Shown: one piece after another, positions 52,810-61,677 of the stretch | Numbering within the stretch: position 1 is the first letter of the stretch | Layout: the number at the start of each line of letters is the position of its first letter | Position numbers and translations under genes: made by a program | The notes under the pieces: generated by a model | Told to the model about the DNA's origin: nothing | The model's input: only the letters and a program-made list of their open reading frames with translations | Databases searched by the model: none | Assembly: GCA_016710365.1 (NCBI GenBank) | Contig: JADJVW010000019.1 | Location: 87,966 to 151,965, forward strand | Source of the DNA: Candidatus Caldilinea saccharophila | GTDB taxonomy: Bacteria; Chloroflexota; Anaerolineae; Caldilineales; Caldilineaceae | Direction of reading: 5' to 3' | Length of the DNA stretch: 64,000 bases

Positions 52810-53226
52810 ATGGCGCATACCGCGATGTTTACCGGACTTGTCTTCGACCCAGAAGGCCACGTGGCCGAAGTCACCTGGGTGGGCGAAAATGCCTGTTACG
52901 TAGTGTATGAAGATGACTTCAAACGGCATATCGACGCAGAAATGGTTGACCGCCAAGTGTTGCGCTTTATGCGCCAACAGGTGGAGGGAAGCCGTGACCT
53001 GGCGGTCGGCGCGATGTTGGACATGATGGGGCGCGACGACCTTTTCACGAAGGCTGCGGTCGAATCGACGATCGACCGCATGGAGGATGCCGTCGGCCAA
53101 CCCATCCCGGAAGATGCGCGCCAGTGGCTGGGCATGTTGGGTTTCAAAATTGTCATCGACGACCAGGGCGCCGTCGTCGATATCCAAATGCCGGCAGGCG
53201 GCATCGACGAGGGAGATGGCGACTGA
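52810..53226 (+). CDS. Conserved-looking hypothetical protein, 138 aa
   Basis: From ATG 52810 with a good AGGAG. It begins MAHTAMFTGLVFDPEGHVAE, then shows GENACYVVYEDDFKRHIDAE, a helical middle (VDRQVLRFMRQQVEGSRDLA) and an acidic end (PAGGIDEGDGD). No signal peptide or known domain is apparent. It follows a terminator hairpin by 20 nt and is convergent with the Nudix gene. Confidence 0.65.
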   Translation: MAHTAMFTGLVFDPEGHVAEVTWVGENACYVVYEDDFKRHIDAEMVDRQVLRFMRQQVEGSRDLAVGAMLDMMGRDDLFTKAAVESTIDRMEDAVGQPIPEDARQWLGMLGFKIVIDDQGAVVDIQMPAGGIDEGDGD

Positions 53227-53273
53227 GGAGCTGCACAATCATGTTGATGGTGTGACGCTTCGCAGCTTTACTG

Positions 53274-53827
53274 TCAAAAGATTTGGTCGAGCGTGAGCAG
53301 CGCCAGCGCAACGTTGGCCGCCCAGGGAGCACCTTGAACTCGCCGGCAAGGAGTGCAGCTTCCACCTCGCTGCGGCTCAGCAACAGCAACGCCTGCTCCT
53401 CAAGGTCGTCGGCATCGATCTGCTGCTGCCAGCGTGCGCCGGTCGCCAGGAAAAAATGCGCGGCGCCGGCGCCCCGGTTGCCATCGACGGCATAGCTGCC
53501 GAGCGTGCGCCACGTCTCCGCACGATAGCCGGTTTCCTCCAGCAGTTCACGCTGGGCCGCGTCCAACGGATCTTCGCCGGCTTCGATATAGCCGCCTGTC
53601 ACGCTCAGGCTTAGCCCTGACACCGCATATTTGGGCTGGCGAAAACAGAGAAAACGTTCCTCCGCGGTGACAGCGACCACGTTGATGAAATCCGGCGTAA
53701 TGACCCAGCCCCAATCTTCGACGATGCGCCCGTCAGGAAAGGCGACTGTGTGGCTTTCCACTACCAGGAAGCGGCCATCCCCAACGGTTAACAGCGGCCG
53801 GCGGCTGAGGGTGCGCAGCGTTTCCAT
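53274..53827 (-). CDS. Nudix hydrolase, one frameshift
   Basis: About 184 residues from ATG 53827. The Nudix box is clear: GGYIEAGEDPLDAAQRELLEETGYRAE. After EFKVLP the frame breaks near 53330; one added C gives WAANVALALLTLDQIF and a stop at 53274, a normal C-terminus that avoids overlap with the convergent gene. Without the correction the frame runs on to 53153. Nudix enzymes cleave nucleoside diphosphates linked to another group; ADP-sugar or similar. The ATG overlaps the NYN gene stop (TAATG), so the two are translationally coupled. Confidence 0.82.
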
Positions 53828-55841
53828 TATTGCATCAACATCTGTTCGAGCGTATCGGCGACCTGCGCGTAAGTTGGCGATTCGCCGCGGTTGAGGCGGA
53901 TCTGGCTGGCCACGCGGCGCACCAGGCCGGGATTGACTTCAGCCAGCGCGTTGCTCATCGCATACCACAGGCCGCACAGATCGGGCGTCTCATGTGTGGC
54001 CGCGCGCACGGCAATTTCGGCCGGCGTCGTGGCGCTGAGCGACGGATTGCCCGCGTTGAGACCCAACTCGCGCCAGGCATTGACCCAGTAATACGAGAGC
54101 ATCGGGTTGATCAGCCCGCGCATCCGGCTCCACAGCGGGTCGTCCTCCTGCACCAGGAAAAAGAAGGCCAGATAGTAGGGCGCGAATGGGCATAGTCGCG
54201 GTGAATCTGCGAAAGCTCCCCCGCGCGCACCGAAGCATAGGAAGCCATGTACCAGCGCAGATCCTCGAGGACGGCGCCCGGCTCGCCGGCTTCGACGGCA
54301 TCCCATTGCAGGCGACACGCCATCAAATAGCTGCGCGCCGACGCGGCAAAATCCTGCGAACGTTGCAGCATGGCGGTTTTGGACAGCGAGCGCGCCTTCT
54401 CGAAGCCGCGAGGCATGCTGTCGGGAAGCTGAACATTTTCGATGTCATAGATGATTGGCTGCAGAGCGGGCTCGTCGGCAAAGGGGATGGAGCTGTGGCC
54501 GGGCAGCATGTAGCGCCCTTCGATTTGGATGACAAGGCCACGCTGCTCCAGATCTTCCAGCAAGCTGTCGATATATTCGGTATGCTCGCCGTCGTTGAGG
54601 AGAATGATCGCCAGTTCGGTCTTGTCGATCTCAAGGCCGGCATTGACCACGGCATAGACAAAGCCGGATTCGGCGCGCTGCACAAAAGCGGCTTCGCTGT
54701 CGATCTCAGCGTCCAGCCACACCGGCACATGCACGGAGGCCACCTGCTCGTGATAGTCGAAGGCGCGTTGGCGAAAGCCCATCTGCCAGATCTGACGCAG
54801 CGTCGTTTTGCTGCGAATCAAGCCTTGCGCTTCATAACGATCACACAACTCGTCGAGCAATTCGTCTGTGGTGCGTTCGCCGGAGCGTTCGCTCAATTCG
54901 CGATAGATGTCGCGCAACACATCGCGCCGCGTGGCAAAATCAACCGAAGTCATCTTGAGGCGCGTGAAGATTTGATTGTACTGTTGGCGCAGCGAAAGCT
55001 TGACCGGCGCCTCTGCCGCCGCCACTCCTGCAATGCCGGTGCCGGCGGTAAGTTGTTGGCTATTGCCAAGACCACCGGCGCGCCAGGGGCGATCCTCCCA
55101 TTCCGGCGTTGGATCGAATTCACTCGGCGCCACATAGAGCTGATGATCCTTGATAAACAGCGTCAGGATGTCGGTGTTCTGCTCCAGCCACGTCTTGAAC
55201 TGAGTATGCCCAATCGACGCTTCGCTAAATGTACTGTCGAGCAACAGCATCGTCTGCTTGAGTTTGGCGGCCAGCACGGGCAGTTCGCTGCGTTGGGCGT
55301 GGACGCGCAGCGCCTTGAGCAGCAATTGCCGCGCCGATTCAAGCTCCGAGGCGGATGGCTCGATCAGCCGATCTTCATCGGCAAGTTCGCCCAAAGCCAC
55401 TTCCAGGTAGATAAACTCATCGCAGGCGCGCACAAGGAGCGGATGCGTCACCTCGCGCGGGCCAATGCCGAGCGTGTACTTGCCATACTCGCGCAACTTT
55501 GTCACCAAAGGGCCAAAATCACTGTCGCCTGAAATGATAATGAAGGTGTCGATGTGCGTGCGTTGAATTGCCACTTCGAGCGCGTCGAGCGCCATCCGGA
55601 TATCGGCGCGATTCTTGCCGGCGCGGATGCTGAAAATCTGGATCAGGTCGACGGCATGGTTCATCAAATCTTCACGGTAGCGGGAAAATCGGCTCCAATC
55701 GCCGTATGCCCGCAAGATAGCAATCGCGCCGCGGTTTTCGAGGTATTCCATCAAAGGCGTGAGTTCAAAATCGAGAAACTCCTGTTCGGCCCAAAGCGCG
55801 ATATTTTCAAAATCCATAAAAACTGCCAGTTGGTTACTCAT
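53827..55841 (-). CDS. NYN ribonuclease-like domain with LOTUS (OST-HTH) domain, one frameshift
   Basis: About 670 residues from ATG 55841 (GGAG upstream). The N-terminal NYN/PIN-like domain (1-150) has acidic residues in VFMDFENIAL, NRADIRMALDALE and IISGDSDFGPLV, consistent with a metal-dependent nuclease. A LOTUS/OST-HTH-like domain (about 170-250: LLLKALRVHAQRSELPVLAA; IGHTQFKTWLEQ) follows, then a long helical region (about 270-580). The frame breaks near 54190, after IHRDYAHS; the correct continuation YYLAFFFLVQEDDPLW is in the next frame. NYN-LOTUS proteins are linked to RNA decay. Coupled to a Nudix hydrolase. Confidence 0.8.
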
Positions 55842-55984
55842 TAAGAGTCTCCTCCAAATTGACAACCAGGTGGATAAGATAACAAAATCGGGGCGAGGAA
55901 CGCTGTGTTACACAGGCATTTTAGAAATATTCTACCACACCCCACGCCGAACCCGTCGAGTTGCGCCCTCGTCGCAATCGCCCG

Positions 55985-56008
55985 CCTCATCCTCACGCCT
56001 CACGCCTT
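55985..56008. repeat. cctcacgcctcacgcc word
   Basis: Tandem cctcacg words in the 336-nt gap upstream of dnaK (55842-56177). I see no HrcA-type CIRCE inverted repeat in that gap. Confidence 0.5.
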
Positions 56009-56057
56009 GCGCATTTACGCTTTCCTCATATTCATACAAATCGCTAATGAAAACGCA

Positions 56058-56086
56058 ATGACATGCTGACATGGATTCGGTACACT
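56058..56086 (+). promoter_or_regulatory. dnaK promoter
   Basis: ATGACA (56058-56063), 17 nt, TACACT (56081-56086), about 90 nt before the dnaK start. It looks like a housekeeping promoter. Confidence 0.6.
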
Positions 56087-56177
56087 GTAGTCATCAATTG
56101 AATAGAGCAAGCAGCAGCAAAAAGAGCTTGTTCTAAAGAGCAAATTAACCCGAAACTACTGGGAGGCATAAAGTATT

Positions 56178-58106
56178 ATGGGTAAAATTATTGGAATTGA
56201 CCTGGGAACGACCAATAGCGTGGTTGCTGTGATGGAAGGCGGCAATCCCACCGTGATCGCCAACGCCGAAGGCAATCGTACAACGCCCTCTGTGGTGGCG
56301 TTTAACAAGAATGGCGAGCGCCTCGTCGGCATTACGGCCAAACGTCAGGCAGTCGTCAACCCGGAAAATACGGTCTATTCGGTCAAGCGCTTGATGGGAC
56401 GCCGTTCCGACGATGCCGAGACGCAGAAGGCGCGCAAGATGGTTTCTTATACCATTGCCGATGGGCCAAACGGCGACGCGCGCGTCAGCATCCCGATTAA
56501 GAGCAAGGTCTACACCCCGCAGGAAATCAGCGCGATGGTGCTGGGCAAGCTCAAGCGCGATGCCGAAAATTACCTGGGCGAGGAAGTCAAACAGGCGGTG
56601 ATCACAGTGCCCGCTTACTTCAACGACAGCCAACGCCAGGCCACCAAAGACGCCGGTCAGATTGCCGGTCTGGAAGTGCTGCGCATTATCAACGAGCCGA
56701 CGGCCGCGGCTGTGGCATATGGCCTGGACAAGAAAAACGACGAGACCATTTTGGTCTTTGACCTGGGCGGTGGCACTTTTGATGTGTCGGTGCTCGAAGT
56801 GGGCGACGGCGTGATCGAAGTCAAATCCACCAACGGCGACACCTTGTTAGGTGGCGACGACTGGGACGAGCGCATCGTGCACTGGCTGAACGACGAGTTC
56901 CGCAAGGAGCAAGGCGTCGATCTCAGCGGCGACCGCCAGGCGCTGCAACGTCTACGCGAGGCCGCGGAGAAGGCCAAGATCGAGCTTTCGACCGTCACAC
57001 AGACTGAGATTAACCTGCCCTTTATCACCGCGGACAGCACAGGCCCGAAACATCTGGTCGTGACGCTCAGCCGCAGCAAGTTCGAGCAGTTGACGGCCGA
57101 CCTGTTGGAGCGCTGCAAGCAGCCTTTCTTTAATGCGTTGAAGGATGCAGGTCTGAACGCCAAGAGTCTGGACGAAGTCGTGCTGGTCGGTGGTTCGACC
57201 CGCATGCCGATGGTGCAGGAGTTGGTGCGCCAGTTGACCGGCAAAGAGCCGCACAAGGGCGTCAACCCGGATGAAGTGGTGGCGATCGGTGCGGCGGTGC
57301 AGGCCGGCGTGTTGGGCGGTGAGGTCAGCGACCTGCTGCTGCTCGACGTGACGCCGCTGAGCCTGGGCCTGGAAACGCTGGGCAGCGTGATGACCGTGCT
57401 CATCCCGCGCAACACCACGATCCCGACCAAAAAGACGGAGATCTTCAGCACCGCGGCCGACAGCCAGACCGCAGTCGACATCCACATTTTGCAGGGTGAG
57501 CGACCGATGGCGAGCGGCAACAAGACCCTGGGCAACTTCCGCCTGGATGGGCTGCCGCCGGCGCCGCGTGGCGTGCCGCAGATCGAAGTCACGTTTGACA
57601 TCGACGCGAACGGCATTCTGCACGTGATGGCGAAGGACAAGGCGACGGGCAAGGAGCAAAGCGTCAAGATCACGGCATCGACCAACCTGGCGAACGATGA
57701 GGTCGAACGCCTGGTGCGCGAGGCTAAGCAGCACGAAGACGAGGACAAGCGCCAGAAGGAACTGGCCGAGGCGCGCAACGCCGCCGACAACCTGGTCTAC
57801 GTGACGGAGAAATCGTTGCGCGACCTGGGCGACAAGGTGCCCACCAATGACCGGGCAACAGTCGAAAACCTGGCGGAAGAGTTGAAGCAGGCGAAAGACA
57901 GCGGCGATCTCGCCCGCATCCGCAGCCTGACCGAACGCCTCCAACAGGCCACCAACGCGCTCGCTCAGCAGATGTACGCCCAACCGGGCGCTGACGGCGC
58001 CAACGGCGCTGGCCCAGCTGATGGACAGCCGGGCGGACAACCGGGCGGGCCAGCCACCGGCAGCAGCGACGACGATGTGGTCGAAGGCGAATACCGCACC
58101 GTCTAA
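56178..58106 (+). CDS. dnaK: Chaperone DnaK (Hsp70)
   Basis: 642 residues. The ATPase domain begins GKIIGIDLGTTNSVVAVMEG; phosphate-binding LVFDLGGGTFDVSVLE and VLVGGSTRMPMV follow. The linker DLLLLDVTPLSLGLETLG joins the substrate-binding beta domain, and a helical lid plus a Gly/Pro/Asn-rich tail (QPGADGANGAGPADGQPGG) ends in DDVVEGEYRTV, the acidic EEVD-like tail usual for bacteria. GGGAGG precedes the ATG. It is followed by a strong terminator, then grpE and dnaJ. Confidence 0.98.
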   Translation: MGKIIGIDLGTTNSVVAVMEGGNPTVIANAEGNRTTPSVVAFNKNGERLVGITAKRQAVVNPENTVYSVKRLMGRRSDDAETQKARKMVSYTIADGPNGDARVSIPIKSKVYTPQEISAMVLGKLKRDAENYLGEEVKQAVITVPAYFNDSQRQATKDAGQIAGLEVLRIINEPTAAAVAYGLDKKNDETILVFDLGGGTFDVSVLEVGDGVIEVKSTNGDTLLGGDDWDERIVHWLNDEFRKEQGVDLSGDRQALQRLREAAEKAKIELSTVTQTEINLPFITADSTGPKHLVVTLSRSKFEQLTADLLERCKQPFFNALKDAGLNAKSLDEVVLVGGSTRMPMVQELVRQLTGKEPHKGVNPDEVVAIGAAVQAGVLGGEVSDLLLLDVTPLSLGLETLGSVMTVLIPRNTTIPTKKTEIFSTAADSQTAVDIHILQGERPMASGNKTLGNFRLDGLPPAPRGVPQIEVTFDIDANGILHVMAKDKATGKEQSVKITASTNLANDEVERLVREAKQHEDEDKRQKELAEARNAADNLVYVTEKSLRDLGDKVPTNDRATVENLAEELKQAKDSGDLARIRSLTERLQQATNALAQQMYAQPGADGANGAGPADGQPGGQPGGPATGSSDDDVVEGEYRTV

Positions 58107-58162
58107 ACGCCGGCAGCCAACAGGTTCCTACAACACGGAACACCGTAAGTCGAATCTGGAAA

Positions 58163-58196
58163 AAAACGGGCGGGGTCAAGACCTCGCCCGTTTTCT
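58163..58196 (+). terminator. Terminator after dnaK
   Basis: 14-bp stem aaaacgggcggggt/acctcgcccgtttt (one G-U) with a 4-nt loop, then cttg. It should separate dnaK from grpE or attenuate readthrough. Confidence 0.8.
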
Positions 58197-58229
58197 TGGA
58201 AGCCAGCCCGCCGAAGGGAAAAATAGAGA

Positions 58230-59000
58230 ATGACCTATTCATACGATCCGTTTGGGGCGTCGCGGCCACGGGGCAGACAGTCGGGCAACGTAGTGATCAC
58301 GCCTGCTGAATTTCAAAAGATGCAGCAGATCGTCCAGGAGCTGGGCGCACGTTTGGAACAGGAGCTTGCAAAAAACAAAGAACTGCAAGCTGGACTCGAT
58401 CAGCAGACGAAAGAACTGCACCATACGCGCCAGGAAGTGGAAATTAAGGATGAGGCGCTGCGCAGGCAGAGCGAGCATCAAAAGCAACTGGAGACCGAAA
58501 TTGTCTTCGTGCGCGCGGCGCTGGCCGAAGCACAAGAAAGACTTGCCGCCGATCCCGAGGGAGCGACGTGGCAGGAGCGTTACGCACGCTTGCAGGCAGA
58601 GATGGACAACCTGCGCAAACGCTGGGAACAGCGGTCGATCGACGAAACCGCGGAGAACCGGCGGCGCGTGCTGGCCGATATGCTGCCCCTTGCCGATCAC
58701 CTTGACCTGGCGTTGCAACATCAACCCCAGTCAGATAATGTGCAGGTGCGCAACTTTGTCGGCAACATCGACGCCACCCGTCGCGCTTTCCTGGAAACAT
58801 TGCGGCGCTACGGGGTTGAGCGCATCGAGCCGACCCATCAACTTTTCGACCCGACGCGCCACGAAGCGATCGGTCAGACGCCATCGGCGGATGTGCCTGC
58901 TGACCACGTTGCGCTGGTGACGCAGGCAGGCTATGCGGAGGGTGATCGCATCTTGCGCCCGGCGCGCGTGATCGTCAGCAGCGGCCCGGCCACCGCATAA
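58230..59000 (+). CDS. grpE: GrpE nucleotide-exchange factor, long N-terminal coiled coil
   Basis: 256 residues. The C-terminal half (about 125-250) is GrpE: YARLQAEMDNLRKRWEQR, LADMLPLADHLDLALQH, FLETLRRYGVERIEPTHQLFDPTRHEAI. The N-terminal half is a long Glu/Gln/Lys/Leu coiled coil (about 30-115: LGARLEQELAKNKELQAGL), longer than in most GrpE proteins. GrpE releases ADP from DnaK and acts as the temperature sensor of the system. Lies between dnaK and dnaJ. Confidence 0.9.
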   Translation: MTYSYDPFGASRPRGRQSGNVVITPAEFQKMQQIVQELGARLEQELAKNKELQAGLDQQTKELHHTRQEVEIKDEALRRQSEHQKQLETEIVFVRAALAEAQERLAADPEGATWQERYARLQAEMDNLRKRWEQRSIDETAENRRRVLADMLPLADHLDLALQHQPQSDNVQVRNFVGNIDATRRAFLETLRRYGVERIEPTHQLFDPTRHEAIGQTPSADVPADHVALVTQAGYAEGDRILRPARVIVSSGPATA

Positions 59001-59021
59001 CTTGCCTGGAGTATGTGGAGC

Positions 59022-59067
59022 GCGGACATCTCGTCCGCATCTGGTAGAAGGCGGACGAGACGTCCGC
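59022..59067. repeat. gcggacgagacgtccgc double palindrome
   Basis: gcggacatctcgtccgc (59022-59038) and gcggacgagacgtccgc (59051-59067) pair with each other at 16 of 17 positions, and each is nearly self-complementary. It lies between grpE and dnaJ. Confidence 0.8.
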
Positions 59068-59102
59068 GATCCAGGCTGAGTGGATCTGAAATGGAGTAGC
59101 CA

Positions 59103-60066
59103 ATGGATGTCAAAGATTACTATACAACGCTTGGCGTCGCGCGCGGCGCTGATGGAAAGGAAATAAAGAAAGCGTATCGCAAGCTGGCGCAAAAATACCA
59201 TCCCGACAAAAATTCGGGGGACAAAACGGCCGAGCAACGCTTCAAAGAGATCAACGAAGCGTACACCGTGCTCTCCGACCCAGACAAACGCGCCAAGTAT
59301 GACCGCTTTGGCGCGCAGTGGGAGCAATATTCGCGCACCGGCGGGCGCCCCGAAGACTTCGATTGGGGACGGTGGGGCGGCGGCGGCGGCGCTGCACCCA
59401 ACCAGGGCGGCGGCTACACGCGCACCCTGACGCCGGAGGAGTTTGAGCAGCTCTTTGGCGGCGGTGGGGGCATGGGCGGTTTTTCGAGCTTCTTCGACAC
59501 CCTGTTTGGTGGACGCCCAGGCGCGCGCGCCAGCAGCCCTGGTGGCATGGGGGGGATGCGCGAGATGAACATGCCGTCGCCGCCGCTTGAGGCGTCAGTA
59601 AAGGTGACGCTGGACGAAGCATTTCACGGCGCCGCGCATGTTGGAGCGCAGCGACGGCACACGGTTGGAAGTCAATATTCCGCGCGGGGTGCAAACTGGC
59701 TCAAAGGTGCGGATGCGCGGGGCGTCTGGCCAGGGCGACATCGTTCTCACCGTCGAAGTGCTGCCTGACGCGCGCTATGTGCGGGAGGGCGACCATCTGC
59801 GCGTCAACGTGCCGGTCGATCTCTACACCGCGGTGCTGGGCGGAGAGGTCGAAGTGCCCGCGCCGGATAAAACCGTCGCATTGCGCATTCCGGCCGGCAC
59901 GCAGAACGGCAAAGTCTTCCGCCTGCGCGGGCTGGGCATGCCGCATCTGAAAAAGCCGGAACAGCGCGGCGATCTGCTGGCGGTGGCGGATGTGCAGACG
60001 CCCACCCATTTGAATGAGCACGAGAAAAAGCTCTTCGAGGAACTGCGCCAATTGCGTAATGCGTAA
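59103..60066 (+). CDS. dnaJ: DnaJ-family co-chaperone (CbpA-like, no zinc fingers), one frameshift
   Basis: About 320 residues. J domain: YYTTLGVARGADGKEIKKAY with HPD in KYHPDKNSG. A Gly/Phe-rich region follows (about 90-150: GGGGGMGGFSSFFDTLFGG). The C-terminal substrate-binding domains hold VKVTLDEAFHGAA, then after a frame break in the GC run near 59630, MLERSDGTRLEVNIPRGVQTG and LRGLGMPHLKKPEQRGDLL. No Cys-rich zinc fingers, so class II. The stop TAA is part of the hairpin at 60056-60089. It works with DnaK and GrpE encoded upstream. Confidence 0.88.
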
Positions 60067-60089
60067 TGCCGTCACGCATTACGCATTAC
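60056..60089. terminator. gtaatgcgtaatgc hairpin that carries two stop codons
   Basis: Perfect 14-bp arms gtaatgcgtaatgc (60056-60069) and gcattacgcattac (60076-60089), 6-nt loop. The dnaJ stop (60064-60066) is in the left arm and the stop of the convergent aminotransferase (60086-60088, minus strand) in the right arm. Confidence 0.85.
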
Positions 60090-61441
60090 ACATTCCCGCT
60101 TGCCCCATCTGCAATCGTCAGCGCATCGTTGACAATTGCCATCACTTCGCGCAACTGCTCCTCAGTCACGCAGAGCGGCGGGTTGGTGTGCAGCAGGTTG
60201 CGCCAGACATAGGTGTAGACGCCGTGCTCGCGCAGATACGCGGCGAGCTTTGGCATCACCTCGCCGCCGCCGGTGTAGGGCGCCAGTGGCTCTTTACTCT
60301 CCCGGTTCTTGACCAGCTCGATGCAGCCGAGCAGCCCGATCGAACGCACATCCCCGATCGCGGGATGTTCAGCCTTGAGTTCGTCCAGCAGATCGGCCAG
60401 CACGCGACCCATCGCCGCGGCATTGCCGATTAGGCCATCTTCCTGGATGACGCGCAGCGTCGCCAACGCGGCGGCCAGGCAGATCGGATGCGCGCTGTAG
60501 GTGAGGCCGCCGTAGAAGACGTTCGTGCGGAAGTGGTCGAAGACGCGTGCGTTCACCGCTACCGCGCTCAGCGGCAGGTAAGCTGAAGTCAACCCCTTTG
60601 CCATTGTGATCATGTCGGGAACCACGCCCCAGTGATCGACGCCGAACCAGGCGCCGGTGCGCCCAAAGCCGGTCATCACTTCGTCGCAGATGAGCAGGAT
60701 GCCATAGCGGTCGCACAGGGCGCGCACGCCCTGCAGATACCCGTCGGGCGGCACAATGACGCCGTTCGTTCCCGTCACCGTCTCCATCAGGATCGCGGCT
60801 ACGGTGTGCGGCCCCTCGAACATCAACGTCTCTTCGATCTGAGCCAGACAGCGCGCTGTAAATTCGTCGTCGCTGTCGCCCTCGCGGTAGAGCAGGCTGC
60901 GATATTTGTACGGATCGTAGTAGCGCACCACGCCCGCCATGCCTGGCTCGCTCGCCCACCGCCGCTGGTCGCCGGTCAAACTCATCGCGCCGTAGGTCGC
61001 GCCGTGATAGGAGCGATAGCGCGCCAGAATCTTGTGCCGCCCCGTGACGGCGCGCGCCATCTTGACGGCATTCTCGTTGGCATCGGCGCCGCCCGTGCCG
61101 TAGAAGAAATGATCGAGCCCCGGCGGCGTCACCGTTGCCAGCGCTTCGCCCAATTCCACCCGCACGCGTGTCACCATGCCCGGCCCGGCGTAGGCAAGCT
61201 CCTCAGCTTGCGCCTTGATGGCATCGATCACGCGCCGCTCGCCGTGGCCGATATTCATGCACATCGACTGTGAGTTGAGGTCGAAATAACGCCGGCCGTC
61301 AGCATCCCAGAAATAGCAGCCTTCCCCGCGCACCATGGCGATGGGATTGACCGCGTCCTGGGCGGACCAAGAGAAGAAGTTGTGCACCTTGGCGCCGGCG
61401 ACCCATCCGGCGCCGGCGGATATGCCTTGTTCTGCGAGCAT
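60086..61441 (-). CDS. Class III PLP aminotransferase
   Basis: 451 residues, intact. Fold-type I: MNIGHGERRVIDAI, FFYGTGGADANENAVKMARA, YRSYHGATYGAMSLTGD, ILLICDEVMTGFGRTGAWF with the PLP Asp, and the Schiff-base Lys in ITMAKGLTSAYLPL. The substrate group resembles omega-amino acid:pyruvate or taurine-type aminotransferases. Its stop lies in the hairpin shared with dnaJ. It is divergent from the squalene/phytoene synthase gene, with a 236-nt gap that holds an atctcgc/gcgagat repeat at 61529-61549 and no gene. It is a different subgroup from the frameshifted AGXT2-like gene at 518. Confidence 0.88.
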   Translation of the reverse strand: MLAEQGISAGAGWVAGAKVHNFFSWSAQDAVNPIAMVRGEGCYFWDADGRRYFDLNSQSMCMNIGHGERRVIDAIKAQAEELAYAGPGMVTRVRVELGEALATVTPPGLDHFFYGTGGADANENAVKMARAVTGRHKILARYRSYHGATYGAMSLTGDQRRWASEPGMAGVVRYYDPYKYRSLLYREGDSDDEFTARCLAQIEETLMFEGPHTVAAILMETVTGTNGVIVPPDGYLQGVRALCDRYGILLICDEVMTGFGRTGAWFGVDHWGVVPDMITMAKGLTSAYLPLSAVAVNARVFDHFRTNVFYGGLTYSAHPICLAAALATLRVIQEDGLIGNAAAMGRVLADLLDELKAEHPAIGDVRSIGLLGCIELVKNRESKEPLAPYTGGGEVMPKLAAYLREHGVYTYVWRNLLHTNPPLCVTEEQLREVMAIVNDALTIADGASGNV

Positions 61442-61677
61442 ACAAACACCTCAAGAGTAGAAACGATAGACGCAGCGCCCAAGCTGACGCTGTCTCTTCT
61501 ATTGTACTCGTCCTTGTCTCTGCTCGCGATCTCGCGCGGTTTGCGAGATAAGCTCTTCCTGGGTCTGCAATTGTGCGCCTTTACACTTTTAAGCTGTTGA
61601 TGTAGCTTGGCGCGTTAGAATTTTCGGGTTTGTTGATGCGACATAAGCGCGGTACTCTATCTTTTAGGGAGAAAATG

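Noticed and set aside
55842..56177. HrcA/CIRCE operator before dnaK
   Set aside because: No TTAGCACTC-type inverted repeat is present; only a standard promoter is visible.
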